A DNA stretch of 64,000 bases. It comes from Coturnix japonica (Eukaryota > Chordata > Aves > Galliformes > Phasianidae). Of the stretch, positions 26,172 through 39,740 are shown piece by piece. Each line of letters begins with the position of its first letter. The first letter of the stretch is position 1. Location of the stretch: contig NC_029536.1 in assembly GCF_001577835.2 (NCBI RefSeq), positions 4,526,001 to 4,590,000 on the forward strand. The letters run 5' to 3'. A program made the position numbers and the translations under genes. The notes beneath the pieces are model-generated. The model ran no database searches, was not told where the DNA came from, and saw only the letters and a program-made list of their open reading frames with translations.

Positions 26172-26360
26172 GAGCAGCGTGGTCCAATGGTGCAGGGTTA
26201 GGGCTTGGGGCACCTGGCTGTGGTTCCTGATCCTAAAAGACTTTCAGCAAATCCCTCTTTCTGTCTGTGCCTCCATTTTCCCACCTATAAAATGAAGATC
26301 GTAGTAACCGTTCATCATTTTAAAGTGCTTTGAGATGTGCAACAAGGGGGCACTCTATTG
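26172..26360 (+). mobile_element. MIR-like CORE-SINE relic
   Basis: It contains gtggtccaatggtgcagggt, ggcacctggctgtggttcct, ttcagcaaatccctctttct, gcctccattttcccacctat and aaaatgaagatcgtagta, then aaagtgctttgagatgtgc, the successive parts of a MIR element in order. It is one of the better-preserved ancient SINE copies here. Confidence 0.78.
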
Positions 26361-29300
26361 GGGCTATGTAGATCAGGCTCAAACAGAAGCTATGGAATAG
26401 ATCTAATGGGATCCTACATCAGTATGGCTTTGCTGGCATCACAGGAGTTACTTCATTGGCTTATGGTGTTTGCAATGGGAACACAAGGGAGAGTTTACTT
26501 CTGTTAGCTCTACAGCTTATTCAATGTGACTTAATGCTGCCATTGTTAACATTATTACTTCTAAAATCACATTGAAACAGAATGAAGTGGGGCAGCGAGA
26601 GGATGTTCTGTATCAATACTGTCTTCTATTATTCTTTCGAGACGAATGCAATGACATGATTTTCACTGTGTAGTGCCATGTTTAAAAACAACACAAATAT
26701 ATTTATAATTTCAACACGGGCTTTCATGTTTATTTGTATTTGGGTGTGATAAAGAGAAAAACAGCGTCTGATTCTCTTATTGAAGGGAGAGATTGTGCAG
26801 TATGGTTGGAAATACACGACTTGTTGCCTGGTACAGTTCATGCAGCACGCTCCCTGTGCAACAAATATGGATATGTTATCAACAGTTTTATATTTAGAGC
26901 TGTGCAAATTGTTCGGTGGTGGAACAAGAAACTGGGTCACACCTTTTTGGCTGCAAGTTTTCTGATGGACTCAAAGCTTGCATCCACTTAAAGTGATCCG
27001 TCCTACCGAGCTTTACATTGACGCACCAGTGAAGGCTTCAGCAAATTTGTACCTTTCCTTTGGTCACAAATATGTGGTTTTGTTTCATTATCCTGTAAGG
27101 TTGGCTAATTTTACAGAGGTCACATCTCAAACTCAACTCTTTTGACTGGGTTCTGCTCTTACTTGCAGGTTCATCCTACTGCGATGCCTCAAAACGAAGA
27201 TCTAGATTTGATCTTAGTTTGTAGCCTTTTGTTCAACCCAGCATAGAGCTCTGAAAGCCCTGATTATATTTGGAGCTTAGCACCCCTCAGAACAGCAAGG
27301 AACAGACCAAGCTGACACCCACATAACCCAGTGCAAGCAGAAGAGCAAGGCTTAGTAAAGCTTTCTTTATGAAGCTGCCATTCGGGACACTCCATCACAT
27401 CAAAGCGATTTCACAAAGTATGTTTATTTGTTTTTTTCCAGATAAGATACTTTAATTAATATTTTATGCTGCTGATTAATGTCTAATTCATTAGTATTGA
27501 ATTCATCCAGTTATGAATATTTATCCATTGTAGGCGTCAACAGTTACATAGTAGTATGTAGTAGGTCCGTAACCTTCAGCACAAAACATGCCCCTGTTGA
27601 TTCATTGCAGAACTGGTCATCACCATAATGATTCCCTGCAAAAAGAACTGATGAGGAAGTGTCCCCAGAGCTGCATTATTACTGCAGATTCTCCTCCACA
27701 AAGGCAGTGGCATGGAGGTTACCCCATCTCCAGCTTTATGGGCATGGGAAGTCTCCCTGTGAACGGATCCTTCTATGGATGGGGTGCATGAGCTTGCACT
27801 CAGACTGCAGTGACTCCCATTGGTGAAGCTGCCAAGTGTAAGAGCTGAATTTAGCTCCCTGTGCAATACACTGCTAGCTCAAGAAACACTGCCCATGCAT
27901 TGTTGTAAACATGCAGTTGCAAGTTTGTCCTCCTTGACAATTTTCTTCAGAAATGGCTTAATTTTTGTGATGGTGTCCCCCATTACCAGAAATGAGCAGA
28001 CATTTTACCTGCTTCAAAGGGGAGGAAAGATACTAAGCATGACCCAAATAAAATGTTGCAGGCTCAGGGAGCCAGGAAGCAGCTGTCACATTGCCTGCAG
28101 ATATGTCTCCTTGATGAAATGCTGGAGTTTGGTATGCGTGAGGATCCAAAAATGTGCAAGAAAGCAAATCTGCATAATGTAATTGAGATACAGAGTGACT
28201 TTTTAGAAAGTGTGCATGTTGAGTTAAGAAAATGTCTAATCCTCGGAACGTTAAAATAAAAATCACCTGAAGCGACTGTCCAAACCCAGCATTTCATCCT
28301 CAGTCAGCCCGTATCTTTTTGAGACAGCTTCATTCCTGCTGTGACTCTTACTCAGATGTGAGCATTAATGGGTCTGGTTTTGGAGTGGCATAAAAATGCA
28401 TTGGGAAAGCACCTTGAAGGGATGATTCTGGAAGCTCTTAAAGAGGAGCATACTGCTTGTCTCCCTTAAATGCATAGTACAGGGTGAGCCACTGTGCTCT
28501 GAGAGCTAAAATTTAGCCCAGCTTACTTAGGGACAACCTAAAATGGTCTTGTCTTTCTGCTGTGTGAATGGCTGTGTGCAAGCACCTATAAGTATGGATA
28601 GAGTTGCACACACTTGTGCAGCAGAGAGGGAGCGTGTTTCTAACAATACTAGAGCTTGCTGTAACTATCACCCCTGTAGACAGCATCAGTGGAACAGCTG
28701 AAGCCTGATGGAGATGCTGAGTCTGAGACAGTGCTTCATTCCTAGTGGAGGTCCCTCTGTGCTGACTTTCAAACCCATGGGAGCAACTCTGTGCAGGACT
28801 TTTTACTGATTCAGCATGTGCAGCCTACACGCTACGTGAGTAAATGAACTCAGTTTCCAAGTGGTTAGCTGGCACACTGCTAACTTAAGCTGTAAATAAA
28901 GGGTTTGGGATAGTTTCTGAATAGGAATTCCTCTCGAAGGTACCATGGAATCATGTCATTTGTGCTGTAACCTGTTTGTATTGACCTCTAGCTGCAACTC
29001 ATTTGCTTTGCTGTGGAGGTAAGTCATGGTGATTCATTGTGGTGAATCTTTATATGTATCTTCATATCTTGTCTGCATCTTAAACAAGATAAATCCAACT
29101 TGGTACTATCTCTACATGGTACAGCAATGCGAATCACCAGTCTTAATGAGTAACAAACAGAAAGAGTTGCTGGTAGAGTTTTAAAGCTTGTTGCTCACCA
29201 GTTGCCTATTGGAAAGCTTTATTTTGATTCTGATTTTGATTCCAGTGTGTCAAATAGGTTGTAAAAAGTCTGAAAGTCAGGAACACCCATATAGATAATG

Positions 29301-29958
29301 GTGATGGTGAGATGTGATTCAGTTGTTTTGCCAACCTCAGGTCATTATTCCAAGCTGATGTCTGTGGAATACAAGTGGTTGGACTTTGACTCTCCCTTTC
29401 TTTCACCACCACCAAGGAAAACATGGGATAGAGGCACTGTACAGCACCTTACAGACTTCCCTTAGCTACAACAGAGAGCAAAAATAGGATTGAGTTGAGC
29501 AGTAAAGCCAGCTTTGTGACCTTTGCTTGAAACCTGAATGTGATACAGTCTGGCTATCTGACGTTCCAAGACATAGCATGGAGTTGTTGTTTAAGCCCTC
29601 TTTAATGAGGGCACGTGTTGAAAGACTTTACAGAAATAGAAATAATATTTAATCTTCATGGTTCATAACAGGGAATAAATAAAATGGGCATATTTGACAA
29701 GCAGTTCTGGTCTATTTTTGCTCACCAGTTTTTCTCAAACTGAGTGACTGTCTACTCCTAGGAGTAGATTAGGTTTGCAATCTGCAGTGGGTTAAAGTAT
29801 TACTCTTTATCCTTTCAAGATCTGGCTGCAAATGTGAATTTGGGTCATGGAAGGAAATGACAGAATAAATCCCTTATGGTTGTCTTGGTCAGCTGGGCGA
29901 GTGCATAGAGATGCTGTTATTAACAATACAAACTATTACTGAAGATGGAGAAATATTT

Positions 29959-30152
29959 CATAGAATCATAGAATGGCCTGGGTCGAAAAGGCCCACAATG
30001 ATTATCTCTTTTCAACCCCCTGCTGTGTGCAGGGTCACCAACCAGCAGCCCAGGCTGCCCAGAGCCACATCCAGCCTGGCCTTGAATGCCTGCAGGGATG
30101 GGGCATCCACAGCCTCCTTGGGCAACCTGTTCCAGTGCGTCACCACCCTGCT
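29959..30152 (-). mobile_element. CR1 LINE 3' fragment (young avian type)
   Basis: Reverse orientation, tail catagaatcatagaatggcc, carrying the gctgtgtgcagggtcaccaa block and ending after tgttccagtgcgtcaccacc. Confidence 0.92.
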
Positions 30153-33100
30153 ACCACTTCCCCAAACTCCAAATATTAACACAGCAGATCCTGGCTTTAT
30201 AAAAGGTTAACCAGAGAGGTATCACTAAGGAGGAGAATGAGAGGTCATTAGATGATGGAGTAATATTTTTAACGGTGACCATAAATTATTTGTTGAGCAT
30301 TCACCTTGATTTCAACACAGTGATGTTAGAGCCTGTATGCTGGCAAAGGAGGTGTGGAACAGCAGCAAGAAGGTAGAACTTCTATATTTTCACATGGTAG
30401 AACAAGAGTATGTTGCTCTATGAATGGTTTCACTGCTTTCTTCCCATAGCAAGTCCTAAATGTCGTTGTATTAACCAGCTTCAGGGTAGGCTTTGTGTAG
30501 AAAGTGACAGAGGAGCAATGGATGCAATTATTCCGTATTGTTACTTAACCTCTGAATAACTGGAGGCTGGAAATTCTCAAAGTCTGACTGTAAATTCTGT
30601 TTCCAGCAGTGCTGTGATTTTGAAGCGGGTCTGAAGTGAGGTGTGCTGCCCTCAGCTTCAAACAAAAGGAACTATTTTAAGTTATTTAGTCTGGAATGGC
30701 TTTTTTTAACCATCAATTTAAGAGGCCCTGCAATGCTGGGTTTCAGATGCTCGAGCCATAACCTCATGAACATTATACCATATGACAAGAAAATCACTAC
30801 AAATTTAACACAGTCTAATTTATGTTATTCCTTGGGGGAACAAAAGCCATTAGGCTGAGAAGTTTGCGTTGTTTTCAGAAGAAAGTATTTCAGGCAGGCT
30901 GAGTTCCTCACATCCCTTCCATAGTGGCATATGGGACGCAGCTTATTCACCCACTGAGCAATGGTGTGAGCACAACAAAGGAAATTATTGCTTTCTGCTT
31001 AACCTGAGCTGTGCTTTAATAGTAATAATTTGAGTTACGTGTTGGCCTCAATTCTTTCACTGCTGCATTGTTTAGGATCTGGTTCCTACCTGATAAAGAT
31101 TGGTAGGGTTCTGTTGGCAGGGCCTTTGGCAGTGGTGCTCTGTATGTGTGTTAGTAACTGGAGTTTGTGATTTTTGCATTGGGGAGTGGTTGCTAATTCT
31201 AGGCTTACAGCTGGCATTGTTTGGGGACTGCAGGCATTCTGTGCAGAGACACGTCACGTAGCTTTCCAGATTCCTTCTGCCCTTGGAGGTATTGCTCTGT
31301 GAGAGGGGGATCTGACCCAACTTACCACAACTTGGCTGCAGCCTTGTGTGACTGACAGCAGCACAGAAGTTGCCATTAGAAGCACATTATCTTCATCTGA
31401 TAACCACTGTACGTCTATGTCCTAGTTTGATGATGGATTTATAATGAATGTCTTTAACCTCAGCCTAGCCCAGCCATCTGCTCTGTGCAGCAAGCTGGCT
31501 CTTCAAAGCCATTTTCTGCTTCAAGGTGTCTCCTTTTAGTCTACAGAACAGTGAGTCAGCTCCTCCCACCAGAGCAAAGCATGATTGCAAGCATGCCTGG
31601 TACAAATACCCAGTGGGAAACACAGCCTGCACAGAGCACAGCAGCTGGATATGATGATAACCTTTGTACCATGGTGAATAAGGACTTGTCAGAGGTGGGA
31701 GTGTGGGCATCAAAAGGAAAGGGGGATCCAGTGCTGCTTCCATCAGCCCAGCATGTGAGCACTCACCTGTAGAACCTCCTATAGAGCACTGCACCTGAGC
31801 TTGGCACTGCTGCTTCTCAGCTGAATCCCTGGGAGATGACATTAGTCTCTTGAGGGATGTGTTTGGTATGGGAATGTTTCATTTCTCTGGTATACGAAAG
31901 GAAAGATTTTCCTCTGTATAGGATTGATGATCTGATTAAGACAAAAATCAGAGATAATTACTTTGTCTGCACTAATCTAGTGGAGGAGTATCTTAGCCAT
32001 AGTAGGGTTACTCAGTATTCTGTTCCACTGCTGCAGAATTAAGGATGTACAATCTTAAATGGAAAAGTGTAAGAAGCTTTGTCTCAGAAAGTGACATGGG
32101 AGGCCGGTCTTTTTTTCCCATGTTCATTACAAGTTGATCCCCCCTGCTGGCACCTTCAAATGAAGTGATTTCAAATGGATGTGATATTAAAGCTTTAAGA
32201 TAGGGTTTTAAAATAAATGAAATGCTATCAGGACCGTAATAGTAACAGCTGCTGTGTCCACCAGCTGGATGGTGGAATTAATCACTCCGTCAAATCCCAC
32301 TTTCACAGTACTTTGCTTGTTCTCTGTCCCTTCTGCCCCTTCACTAAAAGCACAGGATAAAACTCAGCAGGGGTGGCCCACAGCTGGTTTATCAGGGAGC
32401 AATGAGGCGGAAAACTTCCCCTGAGCTGTCAGCACAGCATGCACCGAGCAGCTGAGTTTGCTTCATCTGCAACATGCAGATTAAAATCCCAGGTCTGGAA
32501 GTAGTGGGAGCTCAGGGCCAAATCTCTGTGCATTGTTATGTGGTTCCTTCCATGTAATATTGAGGTAAGAACGTGTTGTTCAGTGTGTGGCTGTGTTCAT
32601 CAAGGCATCTTGTAACCTGTTCTTGTAGGAGCTGGAAAAGTAGCTCTGCAGGCAGAAGTTCTGCCATCTGAGACTGCTGGTTGTGGTGCTTTGCTTCACA
32701 AAGAAGGAACTTCTTTCTTCACTGTGGGACTGAATATTGACCTTGTCAAATCTATTCATCAATACTAAAGCACTGGGGAAAAAAAGGCCTTGTCCCTACT
32801 GCCATGTAGGCTCACGCTTTTACTCAAACCAGTTCCAAACACCACTCAGTTTGCCTGCCACAACTCAATAGCAAAACAGTTTATTTCCAGCTCTCTGACT
32901 CATCTCAGAGAACGACTTGAGTTTTCAAAATGCCCGTTTTCCTTTTGACTTTGACCCAAATTTTGATATATAAAGTTTAGCAAAAGATTCCAGTGGGATT
33001 TCTTATGGGAGTAAACGAATTTTTTATTGGCTGACAGGAGCTCAATTTGTAGTTGTATTTCTCTTGGTTAAAGGAGCCATTAAAAGAAAATTATTTGTAA

Positions 33101-33214
33101 TGAAACTGAAAACACCGCTTCTCATTTGTACATCAGCGAGCAGATCAGGAAATCCAATACTTACTCAGGTCTGGGTTCTCACTCCCAGCAGTGCAGCTAA
33201 CTTAGTGAGCAGCC

Positions 33215-33375
33215 ATGGACAAGGCAGTTAACCTTTCTATTCTGTGTTTAACCATCTGTAAAATGGCTACGATACCACTTACCTGCCTTGGTGCAGCTGT
33301 TCTGAGGCTTAATTTTTAATCAAGCTCTGTGAAGAGGCTTTGAGCTCGCTGTGTTAATGCTGCACCGAGAGGCAA
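33215..33375 (+). mobile_element. MIR-like CORE-SINE relic
   Basis: Reads ggacaaggcagttaaccttt, ccatctgtaaaatggctacg, ccacttacctgcct, ctgttctgaggcttaattt and gaagaggctttgagct, following the MIR order. Diverged and ancient. Confidence 0.75.
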
Positions 33376-34830
33376 GATGGTTTTATTTCTGTACTATTGC
33401 TTGTAGGAGATCAGTCTTTCTGAGAATAACATATGGTGAACGATATCATTGTTCTAGAAATGACATCAAAGAGGAAAGGAAGTATTGGGAAGAGTGAGGA
33501 GAGATGTGCTGGGCTGGAGTGCTGACTTTCTGACACCTTAGAGTTCCTACATCTCTATTAATTATACATGTGGAGCAACTTGTTAATGCATTTCTAACGA
33601 CGTGTTGACTCAACCTCAGACCTCTATCCTGGCAGGCAGTCTTTTGAGTTAATTTAACCCCAGGATCAGAAGGAAGCGGACAACCAAGCTGAAGGCATTT
33701 CTATAAGAGCACGGTAGGCTGCTATGAACAGAACAACCCTCCTGGGGCAGAGATGGGAGGTAATGAGACACCTTCATAGGGAGCTTGTTCTGAATAATTT
33801 CTCTTGAAGGACCCGGCATTACATTTCAGGCTGATTGTTCATGGAATATGACCAGGTTATCATCCTGGATGTTATTCTTCTACTTCTTTTGCCCTCTAAA
33901 AGTTTCAAAAACAATTATAAAAACCCTTGATTTTACTAATAATGTCGTTGAGTCACTTAGGAGTTTATTTATGGTAAAATATAATTGCTTACATCTAACG
34001 GCAAGCAGGAATAGAAACCAACAAAGTACTATGTTTAACCAAATTGCCTGTTATATGCTGCAGTGTTCTGGTCTTACCTAATAGTCTCAAGCAAATTTGA
34101 CGCCGTGTGCTTTGCAGGCACAACACCCACCCCAAATTACTGTAATCACTGTTCTGTCCCCCATTAGCAGAGGTGCAATGCCTGAAGTGCAGTTCCATGG
34201 TGAGAAATGACTGCGTATATAATTTAGAGAGAACCTCAAACAACACCTGCATTCTTTGCAAGAGAATGGACAGCAGCACAGCCTGGAGCTGCCATGGATG
34301 ACTTTGTGGCAATGTTTTGAGTCTGTAGATAAATACCAAGGTCAGAAAGAACACGTCCCCTAACGTCCTTAAAGCCATGAGAGTAGATGCAATCATTAGC
34401 TTACAGGACCTCTATTGTTATTTTTCAAGAGTCACTTAGAAAATGAGATTTTCCAGATGCAGAACAACAAGCAAGCTGGGGTGGACTAAATTAAACAAGA
34501 AGTCTTACTGGAAAAGACATCCAGACCGAGTGGCCATGCTGTGACATTAGAAATCCATTACTTTGATTATGTTATATTGCTGATTCACTCACAGGAAAGT
34601 CCCTCCCAAAACTTACAGCTGCGTCTCAGACAATTTCTGCAGTGAATTCTTAAGCAAACATACTCCTTTAGCAGACAACTTATAAAGCAACTGCTGACTC
34701 TGAGTGTGCAGGTTGAGATACCTCGAGGAGCTTGGCTATAAGGAAGTGCTGAGCACAAGCAATCCTGCAGTATTAAGGCTGTAGGTTCTTCTTGTTGCTA
34801 GAATTTATCAAATGGACCAGGCTCACACTT

Positions 34831-35012
34831 CCTGGGGCACTGGAACAGGTTGCTCAGAGAGCTGTGGCTGCTCCATCTCTGGAGGCATTCAAGGCTATGG
34901 ATGGGTCCTGGGCAGCCTCAGCTGGTGGGAGCACCCAGCCCACAGCAGGGGTTGGAACTGCACCCAGTTCCAGGCTTTAAGATCTCTTCCAACCCAGCCA
35001 GTCTATGATTTT
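34831..35012 (+). mobile_element. CR1 LINE 3' fragment
   Basis: Contains ggggcactggaacaggttgc, ctctggaggcattcaaggct, gggtcctgggcagcctcagc and the tail atctcttccaacccagccag. Confidence 0.88.
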
Positions 35013-35779
35013 TTTCTCAGTATATGTATATGTTTTTGGCTGAACAGCTGGTCAGTGCCAACTAACAGCCAGTGGGCTTTGGGAGTGCTGTCTTTCAGCT
35101 GATGCTAGGAATTAGCAGGTGTCCCACTCTACAGAATGAGAAACAACAGGAACGGTTTTTGGAGAGATTTCAGGTGGACTGGAAAGAAACACAACCTTCT
35201 TACCAGTAAATATTAACTGCCATTTAAACAGGTGTATCTGTATCATATACAGTAGTTTCCTTGACATGGGGCTGTCCCTGATTTTTAAGGGTTTATGCTC
35301 CCTTATTTAACCCCCTTTCCTTTCTCTCTGACTGGCTCAGAGCACTGGCTTTCATTTGAAGGGCACAGCACACTGAGTGATGTTCACATGATACCAATGA
35401 CAGCAGCACGGTAAGCCTATTTCTGACAGTGTGGCAAATTACTATTATGAAATCCCAGTACATTTGATTGCAGAGTGACTTTCAGAAGGGATCACAGGCA
35501 GCAAGGTTATGAAAGGCTCCGTGTTTACTGCAGTAATGCTGACTTACTGGAAAACAATATCAAGAGCTCTTTAAATAAAAAAAGCTTGGGAGATTCCCAG
35601 TTCATAGTATATCTGAATATATCCAGTTTCTCTAAAATGAAAGGGAAAAACATCAGCAAAAATTCTTAGGCTGCTTCAATAGGACTCATCAGGCTCCAGC
35701 TGTCCTTCCCCTCTGACATTGCTTGCTTCAGATTATTGTTCTATGTCCTCAGAACTGCCTCCCTGTTTCAATCAAAGCT

Positions 35780-35845
35780 CATAGGATGTTTGGGGTTGGA
35801 AGGGGCCTCAGATCATCCACTTCCAGCCCAAGTATATCAGAGTCT
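35780..35845 (-). mobile_element. CR1 LINE 3' tail fragment
   Basis: Reverse-orientation tail: tcataggatgtttggggttg then gaaggggcctcagatcatcc. Confidence 0.7.
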
Positions 35846-36968
35846 CCTACATCCATATAGTGTCTAGATTACAAAGCGAACGAGGTTCAAATAAAGAAAT
35901 ATGGCAAAAGCTTGAGTGGGAGGAGAAATAGGCAATGCGTGGGTTGAGGCAGCACGTTACTGATCAGTAAAAGGAGCATATTTTCCAAATTAAAAGTCAT
36001 CAAACAAACACACCTGCCAACTTATTGCAGCATCCAGGGCTGTGTTACAACAGGGAGTGTGTTGTGGTTGTCACTGCCCCAAAACACCTTTCATCTAAAA
36101 TCAGGTATGGAATAATGCAGTCAGATGAATGAAGAAGAGCAGGCATTAATGGCCCATCTTTACAGCAAGGTTTTTATCTTACATCACTGGTGATGACCAC
36201 ATGAGTAGTCATTGCATGGTGACATAGGCCTTTATTCCATTACCTAATAAGCAAACACAATTATTATTTTCGTCTGTTTTTAATGTTTTTTAGTTGTGAC
36301 AACCCAAATAAATCCAATTGGGTTTCCTGCTTCTACTGATCACAATACCACCAAGTTATGATTACTGTGTTAATAAGCAGCACTCTGATCACTTGCCTCA
36401 ATTAGAGTTTGTGTCTTGCCTGTTTCAAAGCAGCACAAGTACTGGGAAGCCTTAGCATTCTTGTTGAGTTTCACTTCAAGCACAGTCTGCCCCCTCAATA
36501 GTGGAATAGTGATCTCTGCTACATCTTTACAGTGCTCTGCAGCACTTTTTGGTGCTATTTTCTAGCCAGTGATGCAGCAAAGAGCTCAGCATGTGTATGG
36601 ATCTTATTAGGATGCCAAATAAATCCTGTCCCTGACTTGAACCTCTTATGGCTCTGTGATATTGAGGGAAAATTCTGTTTGAAGCAAACTTGTAATAAAT
36701 TTTGCTGTAGAGTTAGGAGTTGTTTTAACAGTTTCTCTGTGTTTCATTCAGTGGAGCAGTGACTTCATTGGCTGTGTCTGCCTTTGCTGAGGGAAACATT
36801 GGTCCTGGTAGGTAGAATTGGATGTGGCAAATCCAAGTCTGTCTCTCCATCACTTCCTCCTGCACTGCCTCTAATTGAGGAACTGCTTAGATGGTGACTG
36901 AAATAGATCTCATCTCTATGAGTATGGATACAAAAGTTCCTAAAGTTTGGAAAGAAATCTCTGGAGTT

Positions 36969-37165
36969 CATAGAACTGTGGGATCATTAAGGTTGGAAAA
37001 GACCTCAAAGACCATCCAGTCCAACCATCCACCTACCACCAATAGTGCTCATTGAACCATGTCTGCCCTTTCCTGATCACCACCAGGAATGGTGACTCCA
37101 CCACCTCCCTGGGCAGCCATTGCCAATACCTCAGCCTGCTTCTTGAGAATCAATTCTTCAATTCT
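36969..37165 (-). mobile_element. CR1 LINE 3' fragment
   Basis: Reverse orientation with catagaactgtgggatcatt, aaggttggaaaagacctcaa, gaccatccagtccaaccatc and cctccctgggcagccattgc. Confidence 0.9.
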
Positions 37166-39668
37166 CAGCCAGAATGTCCAAAGGAAATCCGTGTGACTTC
37201 TTACAGCATCTAAGGAGTGTATTTCCCCTTCAGAAGCCCCACAATGTAGGTAATTTCTACTTCTTAGCAGATGTAAAAGCTAAAACAAAACATGTTAATA
37301 TATCAGATATATCAGTATACAAAAAAAGAATGACTCTTTCCTATTTATCTCTCTTATCTTGATTGAGAAAAGCATTCACATGATATTTATTAAGGAATAC
37401 ATAGCCAGTGTAATCTTGTTTGTCTGCGAGGTGGAACGTGGCTATTCCAGTCTCCTTTGATTACTTTTCCTGGCCTAATTAGGGAATTGATCCCTTAGTT
37501 TATCCAGCAGAGACTTGCAGGGTTGTTTTTGTATTCTGCCCCTTTGCAATACGAGTATATTTAGCTGATGATGGAATATGGCTTCCAAACGTAGGTGGCC
37601 ACAGCCTGTCACAGGTTCAGGCTGAGAGACCAAATGTCTGAGGTTGGATGTGCAGCATCAACAGCTGTCTTTTTGGAAAGGTTATTTTATTAAAGCACGT
37701 GTTCTTGGAATTTCTTTCCTGGGTGGCATGTGTGCCATGGAGAGACCAAGTGTTTAAATAAGCTCTTCAGACATAGCTTGCACTTTGCTGTAAAGCCTGA
37801 AGGCAATTGTTTCTGAAGTCAGATTTGTGATGGCAATGGCTTTGGTGCAAGTGAATGGATGCGGTTATTAGGTGCCTTATTGTAGACCCACTCATTAATG
37901 CTACTACATGTATATGGGGGTAATTAAACACAGATGGTCTGCAGTTGGTTTCTCCTGCTAAAATATCTCATGATTATGATCATAATGGGAAATCCCAACA
38001 TCAGAAGAGGAGGATGAGGGGGTTTTCAGCTTTCATCTGACTCTTCCTCTGCAACCAAATTAAAAGCATGTAGTGGTGCTATCAGCTGTCTGCTATAATA
38101 ATCTGATGCTTATAATGCCACCATAATCTGATAATGAGAATTCTCAGTTTTGAGGCTGAGTGGTTAATCAGACAGGGGGTGGTCTCATCTATAAAGAAAT
38201 GAGGGGGTAGGGTAGGGATGGATGGGGGGAGGAATCTCCCCAAGAACACTGAAGTGTGAGGGGATACCAGAGAGAGGGGATTTCTTGTAAGTCAGCCCAG
38301 CCTAGAAATAGAACTATTTGTAATCCCAATGCTTGCACTTCTAAGAATGGATTATTAACAGCCTGAACATATGCACACATCATTGGGAGTCTTTCCACTG
38401 TTTTCAGTTTACTTTGGACCACATTGCGTGTGGTGCATCTCATGCTGTAGAATTCCTGATTTCCCCCTGGCAATATAGGCTGGCTCCCTGCTGTGATATG
38501 CATGTTATGATGCCATTTCCAGCAGAGTTTATGGTCCCACAACGATCAGCGCTTGTTTCACAGTAAATATATGCTCAGATATTTCAGCTTATACAGTGGC
38601 TGATACGGTAAATCTGCATGTCAGTGTTTATTTAACATGGGCAATTTCTGTTAGTCCTGACATAGGAATTCCATGAGAAACATGGAAGAGGAAAGGATCG
38701 CTGTTGCACAATTCCAAAGGGAAGAAAATAATTGGCCATAGTAGGTGTCCTTAAAAAAGGCCTTAAAAACATCTGGAAGATTGCTGCATTTCAATACGTT
38801 TTGGGAAGGAAAAATGCTTTTTTGGCTGGCAGAATTGTACCATTTTGATTCCTTGGCAGCAATCTCTATAACAGAAGTCATTCAGAAGCTGCTATTTCTT
38901 CCTGTCTGAAGCGAAATGCACTTTTTTATTCTATCAGAACTGAATTAAAGCAGAGTGCCATGAGCCAGAGCAACATTCACTTTAAAACATGGAGAACAAC
39001 TTGAAATTGCAACAAGCCGGCCCATTATTTGGGGCTCAGATATTTAAAAGGCCATCTCAAACCTCAGAGGCATTTTTGACATTTTCCCATTCACAGGGTT
39101 GGTATTTGGGGGCTTGAGGGTGCTTTGTCTGTGTTAAGATTTAAACCTTTAACACCTTAGAGCTGTCACCAGTTCACTGGAAGATGCTATTTTGATTTTC
39201 CTCATTAGCAGCTCTGAAAAAAGGGAAGGAAAAAAATAAAGTAGCACGTTTCTCATTTAGTATTAATTGGAACATATTTTTGCCTGTAGCAGTCACTGAT
39301 TATGAGATTTCTGTGCTTCAGACTGAGGTGGCCTTGCAAATATCCCCCACAAACAGAAAATAAGGCTGTCCCTGTGAAATGACCTGCTGGAAAAAAGGCT
39401 CGTTAATCAGAAACAGGTACAGAGCTCCAGCACTGCCTAACGCTGATCACGTAAACAGGGGCTGACAATGCTGTCTGAGCCATTAGGCAGAACGGTTTGG
39501 TAGACGTTAATGTTTTGTCGGACAGAAAGCTTAGTCAAGTGGTGAAAAGATGGGAATGAGGATGGAAGTGCTCACACTGCTTCCCAGCTCTCCTGCAGCG
39601 GTCACCTTGTAACAGAACCACTGAGAAAGGGCCACATTCCTCCATAAGCCATGGGTGTCCTGTTCATT

Positions 39669-39740
39669 GCAGGGGGTTGGACCAGATGGCATTTAAAGGT
39701 CCCTTCCAACTCAAACCATTCTCTGATCCTATGATTGTAT
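39669..39740 (+). mobile_element. CR1 LINE 3' tail fragment
   Basis: CR1 end: agggggttggaccagatggc, ggtcccttccaactcaaacc, ctgatcctatgattg. Confidence 0.85.
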
